DNA of 64,000 nt from Marinobacter xestospongiae. GTDB lineage: Bacteria > Pseudomonadota > Gammaproteobacteria > Pseudomonadales > Oleiphilaceae. The stretch spans positions 1-64,000 of the forward strand of contig NZ_JAKZAK010000012.1 in the NCBI RefSeq assembly GCF_023156385.1. The letters run 5' to 3'. The notes under the pieces were generated by a model. That model did not search any database, was not told the origin of the DNA, and saw only the letters and a list, made by a program, of their open reading frames with translations. Both the position numbers and the translations under genes were made by a program. Within the stretch, counting starts at the first letter, position 1. Each line of letters opens with the position of its first letter. Of the stretch, positions 1 through 9,750 are shown one piece after another.

Positions 1-36
1 CCGGCGGAGGTGTTCTGGGGAGAATATTCCGGGGCA

Positions 37-756
37 CTACCAACGAGTGGTGCTGCACTTATTGTTTGACTTCAGGACAACAATCAAGTCTTCGCGAATC
101 AAGTGATGGTCAGCACAGCTTTCATCCACCTGATAACTCCAGACCTCTGTTCCGGTTGATCGATCCAGCGCAACAATCTGATTTCTGTATGACCCAGCAA
201 CAAAAATGAAAGTATCACCAATGCATTCAAAACCGCTGTAATCTAACCTGTGAGAATTGTGCGTTACATACTTGTAGTCTTCATTCTCCCAAAGAATGTT
301 GAGCTCTAAATTCATGCAGCTCAACGTTATTGGGCCTCTTCTTGCCTTTTTGTTGAATGCAACAATGGAATCGCTTGAAAGATATGCCGCGGAACGTGTT
401 TCAACCTTTTTCCCATTATCTTTTACCAGCTCACTTCGAAATTCATTTCCCTTCACGGGAGAGGGTATTAGTTGAAAATCACCAATATCCTCCGGAGGGT
501 ATAAGTCATAGGAGAATAATTTATCCTTTGATATTAAGCTGTAAACATCCCCTCCTTTGATTTTATAGCTATCGTATCCACAGCTGACAGTGCCAGAACC
601 ATGAAGAACCCAAGAATGAAAGTTTCTGCCAACATCTGCTGCCATGTGGATGTGGGGTTTTGATTCAGGCAAAGAATAGATGTTTCCTGATTCTACAAGA
701 ACACTTCCGTCAAAATACAGAGTTCTAACTCTCTCAAAAAAATGAATTAGTTTCAC
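37..756 (-). pseudogene. Truncated second copy of the PQQ-like beta-propeller gene
   Basis: This 239-codon frame is a 3'-truncated paralogue of the full-length gene at 1423-2793. The two share nearly all of their N-terminal sequence (for example VESGNIYSLPESKPHI and GYDSYKIKGGDVYSL). Similarity stops near base 77; the last ~12 residues (NNKCSTTRW end) are unrelated and lead to a stop, so the C-terminal half is missing. The start is a GTG. A stop codon a few codons upstream in this copy removes the longer ATG start that is open in the other copy, which supports GTG as the true start in both. A repeat-like motif (VALDRSTGTEVWSY) resembles a PQQ/WD-type propeller blade. Whether the product is made or folds is unknown. 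The left edge of the window lies just beyond, so the nature of the break is not visible. Confidence 0.6.
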
Positions 757-841
757 GTTTTAGAATCCTAAATGATACAGCCATCCACGACATGAGAAAC
801 CGGGCAGATCTATTTTTGCCTAGGGTTCGTTATGGCCGCGT
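77..841. repeat. Left copy of a 765-bp direct repeat (partner 2114-2878)
   Basis: Bases 77-841 align with 2114-2878 at a constant offset of 2037 bp, with scattered substitutions. Similarity begins abruptly at the shared acaacaatcaagtc and ends after ttatggccgcgt on the other side. The repeat covers the 5' two-thirds of the propeller gene and its upstream DNA. The arrangement reads as a diverged tandem duplication of a two-gene cassette whose left unit was then cut. Confidence 0.85.
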
Positions 842-861
842 ATTGGATTAATGCGTCGGGG

Positions 862-1404
862 TTAACCCTGCTCAGCTTCCATCGCCGCCTGAAGATCACC
901 TTGATACTTAAGAAATAGCACCGGCAAATCGTAAATGGATACCGGCAAGATCTCATCACTTTGAGCCAGTAGCCAATCGATCAGGCGGCCATCTTCAAAT
1001 ATGCAAAGTTCTTCCATGCTTCCGTCTTGATACACTGTGAAAGCATCGTTATCACCACTTTCGCGCTGTACCACCTGCGTAACTGCATCCATGTTAGCCA
1101 ACCAACCACACAGCAGGCGACATAAATGTCGTTTTTCGATGCCATCGTTTCCGCCAATTGAGTAATAGAACATTGTATGTCTATTGCCCTCAAACGTTAT
1201 GGTTGTAGACATCAGACCATCAGGAAATGCTTCTTCCAGGCGCTCAGCTAATGCCAGAGCTTCTGGCAAGCGATCAGAAAACGCCGTTGATAGCTCACCC
1301 AATGATTGTTTACCATCGCGCCACGCTCTGATGAAGTGTTTGCAAGCAACTGCAGACTCCAAATCCATAAAGGTGACGCGAAAGGCTAAGTTCATCTCAC
1401 TCAT
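862..1404 (-). CDS. Hypothetical protein, 180 aa, partner of the propeller gene
   Basis: I do not recognise the family. The protein is soluble in appearance: no signal peptide, no membrane segment, many acidic residues and an Ala/Glu-rich C-terminus (AAMEAEQG). It lies 18 bp downstream of the propeller gene on the same strand, so the two probably form one transcript. A GGGAG sequence sits about 10 bases ahead of the ATG. Base composition is AT-richer than the window at large, as for its neighbour. The pair sits between the two copies of a direct repeat, an arrangement seen in reshuffled toxin/immunity cassettes, but no toxin is visible here and an immunity role is only a guess. Confidence 0.65.
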   Translation of the reverse strand: MSEMNLAFRVTFMDLESAVACKHFIRAWRDGKQSLGELSTAFSDRLPEALALAERLEEAFPDGLMSTTITFEGNRHTMFYYSIGGNDGIEKRHLCRLLCGWLANMDAVTQVVQRESGDNDAFTVYQDGSMEELCIFEDGRLIDWLLAQSDEILPVSIYDLPVLFLKYQGDLQAAMEAEQG

Positions 1405-1422
1405 TAAAGCATCGCTCCCGTT

Positions 1423-2793
1423 TTAGTCCAGCCACTCACATTCAGCCCGAACGGCGCGAATGCCGGCATTGAAATAGCTATCTTTAGCTGCACGCTCAAC
1501 TTGATAAGCTAACCGCTCCAAATCTTTATCATTACGATTATCCACAGGAATACCGGCCAGTTTGATTTTAATCAGGCCATTAAAGTCTTCATTGCGATTG
1601 GGGTTTTCATCCGGGCCTTTGCCATATTCACCCACAATATCGAGAGCGGCAACACCTGCGTGCCGATAGAGGAGATCTAAATCATCGCCGCACACCGTCA
1701 CGTCATAATATTCAGAGTCATCCGGCTCTTTCACACATTGCACGTCTATTGCAGGTTTTTCTTCATATTCCAGAGTCGGCTCCATCTGCCCCAGAAGCTC
1801 AGCTTTGCTGACCACTAATAAAGCATCTTTCGGTTTAGACGCACAATTTAATGAGATATAAAATGTCTCATCAAGCAAGGTCGGCACATCCAATGGGTTA
1901 AACTGATATGGTTCTGGTACTGCCAATAACTGATGAGCCAGGGTGTCGCCGGTTTTGTTGTATACGCGAATAGTAGGGTCATAGGTGGTAAAGACATATA
2001 GGTATTCACCATCAAACACCACATTTGAGGCAAAGCCCTCTTCCGGCAGCGAAATTCGGTTGATCTCTTTGCCGGTCAGAGGATCCAGTAGGCGCAGTGT
2101 TTTCTTTCCTATAACAACAATCAAGTCTTCGCGAATCAAGTGATGGTCAGCACAGCTTTCATCCACCTGATAACTCCAGACTTCTATTCCGGTTGATCGA
2201 TTCAACGCAACAATTTGATTGCTTCGCGTTCCAGCAACAAAGATAAAGGTGTTGCCGATGCATTTAAATCCGCTGTAGTCTAACCTGCTAGGGCTGTGCA
2301 TTACATACTTGTAGTCTTCGTTCTCCCAAAGAACATTGAATTCTAAGTCCATGCAGCTCAACGTTACTGGGCTTCTCCTTGACTTTTTGTTGAATACTAC
2401 AATCGAATCGTTTGAAATGTATGCGGAGACATTTGTTTCAACTTTCTCTCCATTATCTTTTACCAACTCCTTTCGAAATTCATTTCCCTTTACGGGAGAG
2501 GGTATTAGTCGAAAGTCATCAATATCCCTCGGAGGGTATAAGTCATAGGAGAATAATCTATCCTTTGATTTTAAACTATAAACATCCCCTCCTTTGATTT
2601 TATAGCTATCGTATCCGCAGCTGACTGTGCCAGAACCATGGAGAACCCAAGAATGAAAGTTTCTGCCAACATCTGCTGCCATGTAGATGTGGGGTTTTGA
2701 TTCAGGCAAAGAATAGATATTTCCTGATTCTACAAGAGCGCTTCCGTCAAAACACAGGGTTTCAACCCTCTCAAAAAAAAGTATTAGTTTCAC
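1423..2793 (-). CDS. PQQ-like beta-propeller protein, 456 aa
   Basis: A full-length version of the gene truncated at 37-756. The central region has blade-like repeats (VALNRSTGIEVWSYQ, LLDPLTGKEINRISL, TIRVYNKTGDTL) typical of PQQ/WD40-type propellers; the C-terminal ~120 residues are acidic and unrecognised. No signal peptide is evident from the GTG start at 2793. An in-frame ATG at 2859 would add 22 residues (beginning MAKIDLPGF), but the paralogue has a stop there, so GTG is preferred. It is followed 18 bp later by the 180-aa gene. Function is unknown; ligand sensing or protein binding would be consistent with the fold. AT-rich composition and tandem duplication suggest acquisition by transfer. 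Confidence 0.7.
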   Translation of the reverse strand: MKLILFFERVETLCFDGSALVESGNIYSLPESKPHIYMAADVGRNFHSWVLHGSGTVSCGYDSYKIKGGDVYSLKSKDRLFSYDLYPPRDIDDFRLIPSPVKGNEFRKELVKDNGEKVETNVSAYISNDSIVVFNKKSRRSPVTLSCMDLEFNVLWENEDYKYVMHSPSRLDYSGFKCIGNTFIFVAGTRSNQIVALNRSTGIEVWSYQVDESCADHHLIREDLIVVIGKKTLRLLDPLTGKEINRISLPEEGFASNVVFDGEYLYVFTTYDPTIRVYNKTGDTLAHQLLAVPEPYQFNPLDVPTLLDETFYISLNCASKPKDALLVVSKAELLGQMEPTLEYEEKPAIDVQCVKEPDDSEYYDVTVCGDDLDLLYRHAGVAALDIVGEYGKGPDENPNRNEDFNGLIKIKLAGIPVDNRNDKDLERLAYQVERAAKDSYFNAGIRAVRAECEWLD

Positions 2794-2878
2794 GTTATAA
2801 AATCCTAAATGATACAGCCATCCACGACATGAGAAACCGGGCAGATCTATTTTTGCCAAGGGCTAGTTATGGCCGCGT
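2114..2878. repeat. Right copy of the 765-bp direct repeat
   Basis: Partner of 77-841 (offset 2037 bp). Just beyond its right end a third, shorter copy of its edge occurs: cagatctattttt is found at 805-817, 2842-2854 and 2896-2908, each followed by a variant of agggcttgttatggc. The short motif at the boundary may mark the recombination point. The rest of 2909-3206 contains no gene I can support. Confidence 0.8.
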
Positions 2879-3206
2879 GTTCGCGAAAAGCGTGACAGAT
2901 CTATTTTTCCAGAGGCTTGTTATGGCTACAAGCCTAAAAGTCCACAATATCGGACGAATTTGAACTATTTGGGGGGTCTGTATAAGGTTTCTGGACGAAG
3001 ACCGGGACATTTTTTTTGAAAGCGAAAAACTGTCGTCTTGGTGTTGGAGAAAGTGCTCTATCAAAACTGGAGGATGGACAAGTGGTGAGCCCTCAGGCCT
3101 TGGAGCCACTACGCATCGTGCAACGCCAGTGACTGGTAGGTAAACTTTCTGGATAATTTTCAGATTCTCGCTGTCGCCTTCATCCAACTGGGAGTGCAAA
3201 ACGATA

Positions 3207-3458
3207 ATGAAAGATTATTCGGTTCTGGGGTTTTATGACGATTCCGGACAAACCTTCTGTCATCACGTTCAAGCTGAGACTGCACAGGCTGCATTAAAAT
3301 GTGTTGCTGTTGAGTACCCGGACGCCTGTTTTGTGGCTGTTTTGGATGGTCATGTCAGCGAGGGGCAAGGTATAACGTTTCCGGACTACGAGTTGGTTAC
3401 GTCTTACAGCGTTCTCGAACAAGCTGAAACCTATAAAGGAAACGGTGTTCTGCTGTAG
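3207..3458 (+). CDS. Small hypothetical protein, 83 aa
   Basis: A compact frame starting MKDYSVLGFYDDSGQTF, with an alternating hydrophobic/polar pattern suggesting a small mixed alpha/beta domain (FCHHVQAETAQAALKCVA). No signal peptide or membrane segment. A GGGAG lies about 12 bases upstream of the ATG, a weak but usable ribosome site. It is convergent with fdxA, and the perfect palindrome at 3487-3522 lies between them. I do not recognise the family; size and base use make it plausible but not certain. Confidence 0.55.
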   Translation: MKDYSVLGFYDDSGQTFCHHVQAETAQAALKCVAVEYPDACFVAVLDGHVSEGQGITFPDYELVTSYSVLEQAETYKGNGVLL

Positions 3459-3486
3459 CGGGGGATTCGTAGTAGGCGATTCAAAG

Positions 3487-3522
3487 AAAAAGGGGTCAGA
3501 ACCGTGGTTCTGACCCCTTTTT
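3487..3522. terminator. 17-bp perfect palindrome, bidirectional terminator or REP-like element
   Basis: The arms ggggtcagaacc and ggttctgacccc, flanked by aaaaa and ttttt, form a 17-bp perfect stem with a 2-nt centre. It sits between the convergent small gene and fdxA and can end transcription from both sides. The ggggtcag...ctgacccc core also resembles REP-type palindromes, so it may be mobile in origin. Confidence 0.7.
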
Positions 3523-3564
3523 CTTTTCTGTATTGCTGGCTGGCTTCAAGCCGCCTGCAAGCCC

Positions 3565-3888
3565 TTATCGCTCCAGGTATTGCAGCTTGTTGGGCTTGCC
3601 GTCCCACTCTGCGGCGTCTGGCAGCGGGTCTTTCTTCTCGGTGATGTTGTCCCACTTGGCGGCCAGATCGGCGTTGATTTCCACGAACTGGACCTGATCT
3701 TCCGGCAGCTCGTCTTCAGAGAAGATGGCTTCGGCGGGACACTCAGGCTCGCAGAGGGCACAGTCGATGCATTCGTCCGGGTCAATGACCAGGAAGTTCG
3801 GACCTTCGTAAAAGCAGTCCACCGGACATACTTCAACGCAGTCAGTGTATTTGCACTTGATGCAGTTATCAGTAACGACAAACGCCAT
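3565..3888 (-). CDS. fdxA: 7Fe ferredoxin FdxA
   Basis: A 107-residue low-potential ferredoxin of the 7Fe (3Fe-4S plus 4Fe-4S) type, a soluble electron carrier. The N-terminus [17 protein letters not shown] followed by VEVCPVDCF and the second cluster motif [12 protein letters not shown] give the cysteines for both clusters; the acidic C-terminal tail ([14 protein letters not shown]) is typical of FdxA in pseudomonads. The start at 3888 is chosen because it gives the family length and has an AGGGA ribosome site about 8 bases upstream; a longer frame begins at 3939. The gene follows mutS on the same strand after 271 bp, an arrangement common in Pseudomonas and relatives. Confidence 0.95.
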   Translation of the reverse strand: MAFVVTDNCIKCKYTDCVEVCPVDCFYEGPNFLVIDPDECIDCALCEPECPAEAIFSEDELPEDQVQFVEINADLAAKWDNITEKKDPLPDAAEWDGKPNKLQYLER

Positions 3889-4105
3889 AGTCGGTTCCCT
3901 GGTTCGGTGGTCTATCTCATCAGACTGGAGGTCTGCCATCTCCCGGTCAACGTTGGGTAACCGAAGCTGCCACTGGGGCCGGGGAGGGTGACTCCATTAT
4001 TTGCGAGCCCGTGGTTCGCGCCGGCAGGCCGTTGAGGCTTGGCCGGGTGGAGAAAGCGCAGTGATCACTGCGCCAGGGCTCTTTTAATTGCGCGATATTG
4101 TAGGG

Positions 4106-4138
4106 AGCGTCCCGCGCTGTCGCAAGCGTCGGGACGCT
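4106..4138 (-). terminator. Hairpin downstream of mutS
   Basis: Inverted arms agcgtcccg (4106-4114) and cgggacgct (4130-4138) lie 22 bp past the mutS stop. There is no clean T-tract, so a role as terminator or mRNA 3' end is uncertain. Confidence 0.35.
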
Positions 4139-4159
4139 ATAAGTATATGCGCAGGTGGC

Positions 4160-6769
4160 CTAAATCAACTTTTTGAGCTCATAAAGCTGGTTCAGGGCCT
4201 CGCGGGGGGTCAGGTTGTCCAGATCCAGTGCGGCCAGGAGTTGTTCGGCCTCGCTGGGTTCCAGGCTGGCGAACATGTCGCCCTGCACGATGCTTTTAGC
4301 TGTTTCCACCGGCGCTTTGGGTGCTGCTGCCGGCGCGGGTTCGGCTACGGGCGCTGGGGAGGCGCTGCCCTCCAGTTGTCTGAGCTGGTCCTTGGCGTTG
4401 CTGATGACGCCCTGGGGCACGCCGGCCAGCTTGGCCACCTGAAGGCCATAGCTCTGGCTGGCGGGGCCGTCGTGGACGTTGTGCAGGAATACGATGCTGT
4501 CGTCGTGCTCCGTGGCGGTGAGGTGGACGTTGACGGCGTGCTCCAGCTGGTCGGCCAACTGTGTCAGCTCGAAATAGTGGGTGGCAAACAGGGTGTAGCA
4601 GCGAATGTCCTGGGCCAGGTGGCTGGCGGTCGCCCAGGCCAGTGACAGGCCGTCAAAGGTGCTGGTGCCGCGGCCGACTTCGTCCATCAGCACCAGGCTG
4701 TGTTCGGTGGCGTTGTGGAGAATGTTGGCGGTTTCGGTCATTTCCACCATGAAGGTGGAACGGCCGCCGGCAATGTCGTCGGAGGAGCCCATGCGGGTGA
4801 AGATGCGATCCACCGGGCCCAGCACCGCCCGGTTGGCGGGTACGAAACTGCCGGTGTAGGCCAGCAGGGCGATCAACGCTGCTTGGCGCATGTAGGTGGA
4901 CTTACCGCCCATGTTGGGGCCGGTGATCACCAGCATGCGGCGCTTGGTGTCCATCAGCAGGTTATTGGGTACGTAGGGCTCGCTCAGCAGTTGCTCCACC
5001 ACCGGGTGGCGGCCGTCTTCCACGTCGAAGCCGGGGTCGTTGCGGAACTCCGGTGCGCAGAAGCGCAGGCTGGTGGCCCGCTCGGCGAAGTTGGCCAGTA
5101 CGTCGAGTTCGGCCAGCGCCTGGGCGGTGTCCTGCAGCTTGGCAAGGTTGTCCGCCAGGGTTTCCAGCAGTTGATCGTACAGTGCCTTTTCCCGGGCCAG
5201 GGCACGGCTTTTGGCGCTCAGGGCCTTGTCTTCAAACTCTTTCAGTTCCGGGGTGATGAAGCGCTCGGCGTTCTTCAGGGTCTGGCGGCGGATGTAGTCC
5301 ACCGGCGCCTGGTCCGACTGCGCCCGGCTGATCTCGATGTAGTAGCCGTGGACCCGGTTATAGCCCACCTTCAGGGTGCTGATGCCGGTGCGTTCGCGTT
5401 CCCGGGTTTCCACATCCAGCAGGAACTGGCCGGCGTTCTCGCTGATGTTGCGCAGCTCGTCGAGCTCTTCGTCGAAGCCCTCGCGGATCACCCCACCGTC
5501 ACGGATCACCACCGGCGGGTTATCGATCACCGCCCGTTCCAGCAGATCGGCCAGTTCCGGGTACTCGCTGATGATGGTGGCCAGCTTGACCACATGGTCG
5601 GAGTTGACCGGTTGCAGCGCCTGTTGCAGCGCCGGCAGGGCCTGAAAGGCATCCCGCAGCCGGGCCAGGTCGCGGGGGCGGGCGGAACGCAGGGCCACCC
5701 GGGCGAGGATGCGCTCCATATCGCCTACCGCCTTCAGGCTTTCGTGGACCGGCTCGTAATGGAAGCCGTCCAGCAGCGCGGCGACGGCGTGTTGCCGTTG
5801 CTCCACGGTGTGTACGTCCCGCAGCGGGCGATTGAGCCAGCGTCGTAGCTGGCGGCCGCCCATGGCGGTAGCGGTGCGGTCCATCACCCAGGCCAGAGTG
5901 TGCTGGCTGCCGCCCATCAGGTTGGTGTCGATTTCCAGGTTGCGGCGACTGGTGGCGTCGAGGATGACCGCCTCGTCACGGGTCTCCCGGGTCAGCTTGC
6001 GGATGTGGGGCAGGGCGGTGCGCTGGGTTTCGCGGGCGTACTGCAGCAGGCAGCCGGCGGCGCAGATGGCCAGTTGCAGGTCTTCGCAGCCAAACCCGGT
6101 GAGGTCTTTTACTTGCAGCTGCTGGGTCAGTACCCGCAGGGCGCTGTCGGCCTCAAACAGCCACGGGCCCTGGCGGCGGATGCCGTTGAAGCCTTCCAGT
6201 ACTTCATCGTAGGGGAAGTCTTCACTGATCAGGATCTCCGCCGGTTGCAGCCGTTGCAGCTCGCCGCGGAGTTCTTCCAGGTCGTCCAGCTCGGCGATGG
6301 CGAAGCGGCCGCTGGAGATGTCCAGGGTGGCAAAGCCGAACCGCTCCTTGTAGCTGTAGATGGCGGTGAGCAGGTTGTCGCGGCGGTCTTCCAGGAAGGC
6401 GTCGTCGCTCAGGGTGCCCGGGGTTACCACCCGCACCACCTTGCGCTCGACCGGGCCCTTGCTGGTGGCCGGGTCGCCAATCTGCTCACAGATGGCGATG
6501 GACTGGCCGGTACGCACCAGGCGGGCGATGTAGTTCTCGGCCGCGTGGTAGGGAATACCGGCCATGGGAATCGGCTGGCCGCCGGACTGTCCGCGGGCGG
6601 TCAGGGTGATGTCGAGGATATCGGCGGCTTTTTTGGCGTCGTCGTAGAACAGCTCATAGAAATCCCCCATGCGATAGAACACCAGCTCATTGGGGTGTTC
6701 CCCTTTGATCTTTAGGTATTGCTGCATCATCGGGGTGTGCTTGGGAAGGTCTTTCTGGGCTGCTGACAT
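4160..6769 (-). CDS. mutS: DNA mismatch repair ATPase MutS
   Basis: Recognises base mismatches and small loops and starts mismatch repair with MutL. The 869-residue product has the N-terminal mismatch-binding motif ([15 protein letters not shown], with the stacking Phe), the connector and lever regions, and a C-terminal ABC-type ATPase: Walker [10 protein letters not shown] near residues 616-624, Walker [13 protein letters not shown] and the FATHY motif. The C-terminus has an Ala/Pro-rich linker then a helical tail ([11 protein letters not shown]) for tetramer formation. An in-frame TTG at 6787 would add six residues; the ATG at 6769 matches the family's N-terminus (MSAAQ...HTPMMQQYL). fdxA follows on the same strand. 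Confidence 0.97.
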   Translation of the reverse strand: MSAAQKDLPKHTPMMQQYLKIKGEHPNELVFYRMGDFYELFYDDAKKAADILDITLTARGQSGGQPIPMAGIPYHAAENYIARLVRTGQSIAICEQIGDPATSKGPVERKVVRVVTPGTLSDDAFLEDRRDNLLTAIYSYKERFGFATLDISSGRFAIAELDDLEELRGELQRLQPAEILISEDFPYDEVLEGFNGIRRQGPWLFEADSALRVLTQQLQVKDLTGFGCEDLQLAICAAGCLLQYARETQRTALPHIRKLTRETRDEAVILDATSRRNLEIDTNLMGGSQHTLAWVMDRTATAMGGRQLRRWLNRPLRDVHTVEQRQHAVAALLDGFHYEPVHESLKAVGDMERILARVALRSARPRDLARLRDAFQALPALQQALQPVNSDHVVKLATIISEYPELADLLERAVIDNPPVVIRDGGVIREGFDEELDELRNISENAGQFLLDVETRERERTGISTLKVGYNRVHGYYIEISRAQSDQAPVDYIRRQTLKNAERFITPELKEFEDKALSAKSRALAREKALYDQLLETLADNLAKLQDTAQALAELDVLANFAERATSLRFCAPEFRNDPGFDVEDGRHPVVEQLLSEPYVPNNLLMDTKRRMLVITGPNMGGKSTYMRQAALIALLAYTGSFVPANRAVLGPVDRIFTRMGSSDDIAGGRSTFMVEMTETANILHNATEHSLVLMDEVGRGTSTFDGLSLAWATASHLAQDIRCYTLFATHYFELTQLADQLEHAVNVHLTATEHDDSIVFLHNVHDGPASQSYGLQVAKLAGVPQGVISNAKDQLRQLEGSASPAPVAEPAPAAAPKAPVETAKSIVQGDMFASLEPSEAEQLLAALDLDNLTPREALNQLYELKKLI

Positions 6770-6906
6770 GGAGGTATCCGGACGCAATGTATGTTGTGGT
6801 GCCTGCTCCTGAACCGAGGCGATGGGATGCGACGGTCAAGGCTCCGCGGATTGTAAGAAAATTGCGGCCGGGATGAAACGAGCAGGGGGCTTCACCGTTT
6901 TACCCG

Positions 6907-7959
6907 TCAACCGTTCTCGACGGTTCGAACGCCCTGTCGCCAGCGGGCCGGGGACTGGCCGGTCCAGCGCTTGAAGGCGCGACAGAACGCCGCGGCTTCG
7001 GTGAAGCCGGTCTGCAGCGCGATGTCCTGCACGCTGAGATGCTCGTTGGCCAGCAGCTTCTGGGCGAAGTCCCGTCGCAGACCTTCCTTGATCTGCCGCA
7101 GGGACGTGCCTTCTTCCCGTAGCCGTCGACGCAGGGTGCGTGGTGCCATCAGTAGCTGGTCGCTGAGGCTCTCCAGACTGGGCAGGTGCTCGAAATCGTA
7201 ACGCTGAAGCAGGGCCTGGAGCCGGGTGTGGAGGCGATTGTCCCGGTGCGGCCGGTGCAGGATCACCGCCGGGCAATCGACCAGGAACGCCTGCAACTCG
7301 GCACTGGTGCGCACGATTGGCAGTTGCAGACAGCGCCGGTGCAGTACGAAGCCGCAGCGGGGCTGATCAAACCTCAGTTCGCCGGGATACATGCTGTGGT
7401 ATTCCGCGGCGTGGGGTGGCGCCGGGTAGGCGAGCCGAGTGCCGGCGATGGGAATCTGCTGGCCCACCAGCCAGCTGGCGAAACGTTGCCACATCAGCAG
7501 GATGAATTCCTGCAGGAAGTGGTGGCGATCTTCGCCGCGATGGCGCAGGTGCAGCCGGTAGAACAGCTGCGAGCCGGTCCCGGGATCGTCCTGGCCGATG
7601 TCCAGGTCATCGCCGATGGCGGAATAGAACCGCGCCGACTGGTGCAGCATGCCGCCGAGGGTGCTGGCGCTCTGGGCCAGTTCTGCCATCAGCGAGAAGG
7701 CTCCCCGTTTGCAGCGGTTTGACGCCAGCCCCATGAACTCATCCCCGGTGGAGCGCCACACCGCCTTGATCAGATCGCTCAGCTGGCGCTCGGTGACCGG
7801 GTGGCCGGGTTGATCAAGCCAGTCTTCCGGAATATGGGCCTGCGTCAGCAGCTCAGAGGCCGAAACACCCTGTGCCAGGGCGCCACTGATACTGGCGCGA
7901 AGGTAGTGGTTGGCAATGTGAGCCCTGCTGGATTGGGGGCTGTATGGCAGTGATGTCAT
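6907..7959 (-). CDS. AraC-family regulator next to fatty-acid genes
   Basis: A 350-residue protein with an N-terminal ligand-sensing region of the arabinose-binding-like type found in OruR/ArgR-like regulators and a C-terminal double helix-turn-helix (about residues 260-345: RTLRRRLREEGTSLRQI, then DIALQTGFTEAAAFCRAFKRW). AGGA lies about 9 bases before the ATG. It is transcribed divergently from the acyl-CoA ligase and enoyl-CoA isomerase genes across a 201-bp spacer, so control of that operon in response to a fatty or aromatic acid is a reasonable inference. The effector is unknown. Confidence 0.85.
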   Translation of the reverse strand: MTSLPYSPQSSRAHIANHYLRASISGALAQGVSASELLTQAHIPEDWLDQPGHPVTERQLSDLIKAVWRSTGDEFMGLASNRCKRGAFSLMAELAQSASTLGGMLHQSARFYSAIGDDLDIGQDDPGTGSQLFYRLHLRHRGEDRHHFLQEFILLMWQRFASWLVGQQIPIAGTRLAYPAPPHAAEYHSMYPGELRFDQPRCGFVLHRRCLQLPIVRTSAELQAFLVDCPAVILHRPHRDNRLHTRLQALLQRYDFEHLPSLESLSDQLLMAPRTLRRRLREEGTSLRQIKEGLRRDFAQKLLANEHLSVQDIALQTGFTEAAAFCRAFKRWTGQSPARWRQGVRTVENG

Positions 7960-8160
7960 GGTTGGTGGTCCTGGTTCTGTGCCTGGCCAGATCCGGCGTT
8001 ATCTGTCGCCAGTGTGGTCTGGCTGGCCGGTTTGATCAATAAAAACGACCGCCGCTGTCATTCAAACCCTGTTCAACTCCCTCTTTAATGAGTCTATTGC
8101 GTTCCTGACGCCAGCTCTCTGGCTGGCGCTTCCGATGACAACAACAAATTGAGGCAAGCA

Positions 8161-9750
8161 ATGAACCAGCCCACGTCCACTGAAGCCCTGATCCAGGGCG
8201 CCACCCGCAACACCATTGGCGATGCCCTGGAACGGATCGTCCAGACCTGTCCGGACCGGCCGGCGCTGGCATTCCAGTCCCGCAGCTGGAGCTATCTGGC
8301 CCTCAACCGGGCCGTTAACCGTGTCGCCAACCGGCTGTTGGCCGCCGGCCTGGTGAAAGGTGACCGCGTCGCGGCCTATGGCAAGAACTCAGACGCCTAT
8401 CTGATCCTGTGGCTGGCTTGCACCCGGGCCGGGCTGATTCATGTGCCAGTGAACTTTTCGCTGACCCGGCGTGAGCTGACCTATGTGCTGCAGCAGTCTG
8501 GTGCTGCCGCGGTGTTCTTCGATGGTGTGCTGGAAGCGCAGTTGGAGGCGGCCTGTGATCGCCAGTCGCTGCGCGTGCTGGGAAGCCTCCATGGCGACGC
8601 CGCCGATCTGGATGTGCTGGCGGTGGCCGGCGCCGGGGTTGATGACGAAGGTAATGACGAGGCGCCGGCAGTGGACCTGAGCGACACCGATGTGGTGCAG
8701 ATCCTGTACACCTCCGGCACCACATCTGACCCCAAAGGGGCGATGCATACCCATCGCTCGCTGATGGCGGAGTACACCAGTTGCCTTCACCACCTGGACA
8801 TCGAGGCCGGGGATCGCAGCCTGGCGGCGCTGCCGCTATACCACTCGGCGCAGATGCACGTCTTTGCCATGCCCTCGCTATTGGTGGGAGCGTTCAGCCG
8901 TGTACTGGACACGCCAACGCCGGAGATCATCCTGCGCTTGCTCAAGGATGAGCGGCTGAACAGCTTCTTTGCCCCGCCCACGGTGTGGATCTCACTGCTG
9001 CGGCACGAGCAGTTTGTGGAGGCGGAGTTGCAGCATCTGCAGAAGCTGTACTATGGCGCCTCAATCATGCCGGAGCCGATTGTGCGGGAGCTGGCGGAAC
9101 GGTTGCCGGCGTCCGGGCTGTACAACTGTTACGGCCAAAGCGAGATTGCGCCCCTGGCGACGGTATTGCGGCCGGAGGAACACCGCGAGCGTCCGGCGTC
9201 CTGTGGCCGTCCGGTAATCCATGTGATGACCCGTATCGTCAATCCGGCCACCGGAGAGGACTGCGGACCGGGCGAGCAGGGGGAACTGGTCCATCGCTCG
9301 CCGCAGCTGATGGTGGGGTACTGGGACAAGCCGGAAGAGACCGCGGAGGCCTTTGCCGGCGGCTGGTTCCATTCCGGCGACCTGGGTTACCGGGATGAAC
9401 AGGGCTTTATCTGGATCGTTGACCGGATCAAGGACATCGTCAATACCGGCGGGGTGCTGGTGGCGAGCCGGGACGTGGAGGAAGTGCTCTACACCCATCC
9501 GGATGTCGATGAGGTGGCGGTGATCGGCGTGCCGGACGCTAAGTGGATTGAGGCCATTGCCGCCATTGTGGTGCTCCGGCCCGGTGTGGAATCGGACGCC
9601 GACGCCCTGATCGAGCATGCCCGCGGTCATCTGGCGCCGTTCAAGGTGCCCAAGTCGGTCCACTTTGTGACCGGACTGCCCAAGAACACCTCCGGCAAAC
9701 TGCTCAAGCGCGCCCTTCGCGATCAGTATGCCGGGAGCCAGCAGCCATGA
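8161..9750 (+). CDS. Acyl-CoA synthetase (AMP-forming)
   Basis: Activates a carboxylic acid, probably a medium- or long-chain fatty acid, to its CoA thioester through an acyl-AMP. The 529 residues carry the superfamily signatures: P-loop LYTSGTTSDPKGAMHTH near 182-198, YNCYGQSE, GWFHSGDLGYRDEQG with the hinge motif WIVDRIKDIVNTGG, and the C-terminal catalytic Lys in NTSGKLLKR. No signal peptide. The ATG at 8161 has GAGGCAAGC just upstream and is preferred over a TTG four codons earlier. The stop overlaps the start of the next gene (ATGA), so the two are translationally coupled. Exact substrate cannot be read from sequence. Confidence 0.9.
   Translation: MNQPTSTEALIQGATRNTIGDALERIVQTCPDRPALAFQSRSWSYLALNRAVNRVANRLLAAGLVKGDRVAAYGKNSDAYLILWLACTRAGLIHVPVNFSLTRRELTYVLQQSGAAAVFFDGVLEAQLEAACDRQSLRVLGSLHGDAADLDVLAVAGAGVDDEGNDEAPAVDLSDTDVVQILYTSGTTSDPKGAMHTHRSLMAEYTSCLHHLDIEAGDRSLAALPLYHSAQMHVFAMPSLLVGAFSRVLDTPTPEIILRLLKDERLNSFFAPPTVWISLLRHEQFVEAELQHLQKLYYGASIMPEPIVRELAERLPASGLYNCYGQSEIAPLATVLRPEEHRERPASCGRPVIHVMTRIVNPATGEDCGPGEQGELVHRSPQLMVGYWDKPEETAEAFAGGWFHSGDLGYRDEQGFIWIVDRIKDIVNTGGVLVASRDVEEVLYTHPDVDEVAVIGVPDAKWIEAIAAIVVLRPGVESDADALIEHARGHLAPFKVPKSVHFVTGLPKNTSGKLLKRALRDQYAGSQQP

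Noticed and set aside
2867..3199. A 110-codon minus-strand frame upstream of the propeller gene
   Set aside because: No start signal, no domain, and it contains the third copy of the repeat border; it is not supported as a gene.
7186..7722. A 178-codon plus-strand frame within the AraC gene
   Set aside because: Antisense shadow of the regulator, which has clear helix-turn-helix motifs.
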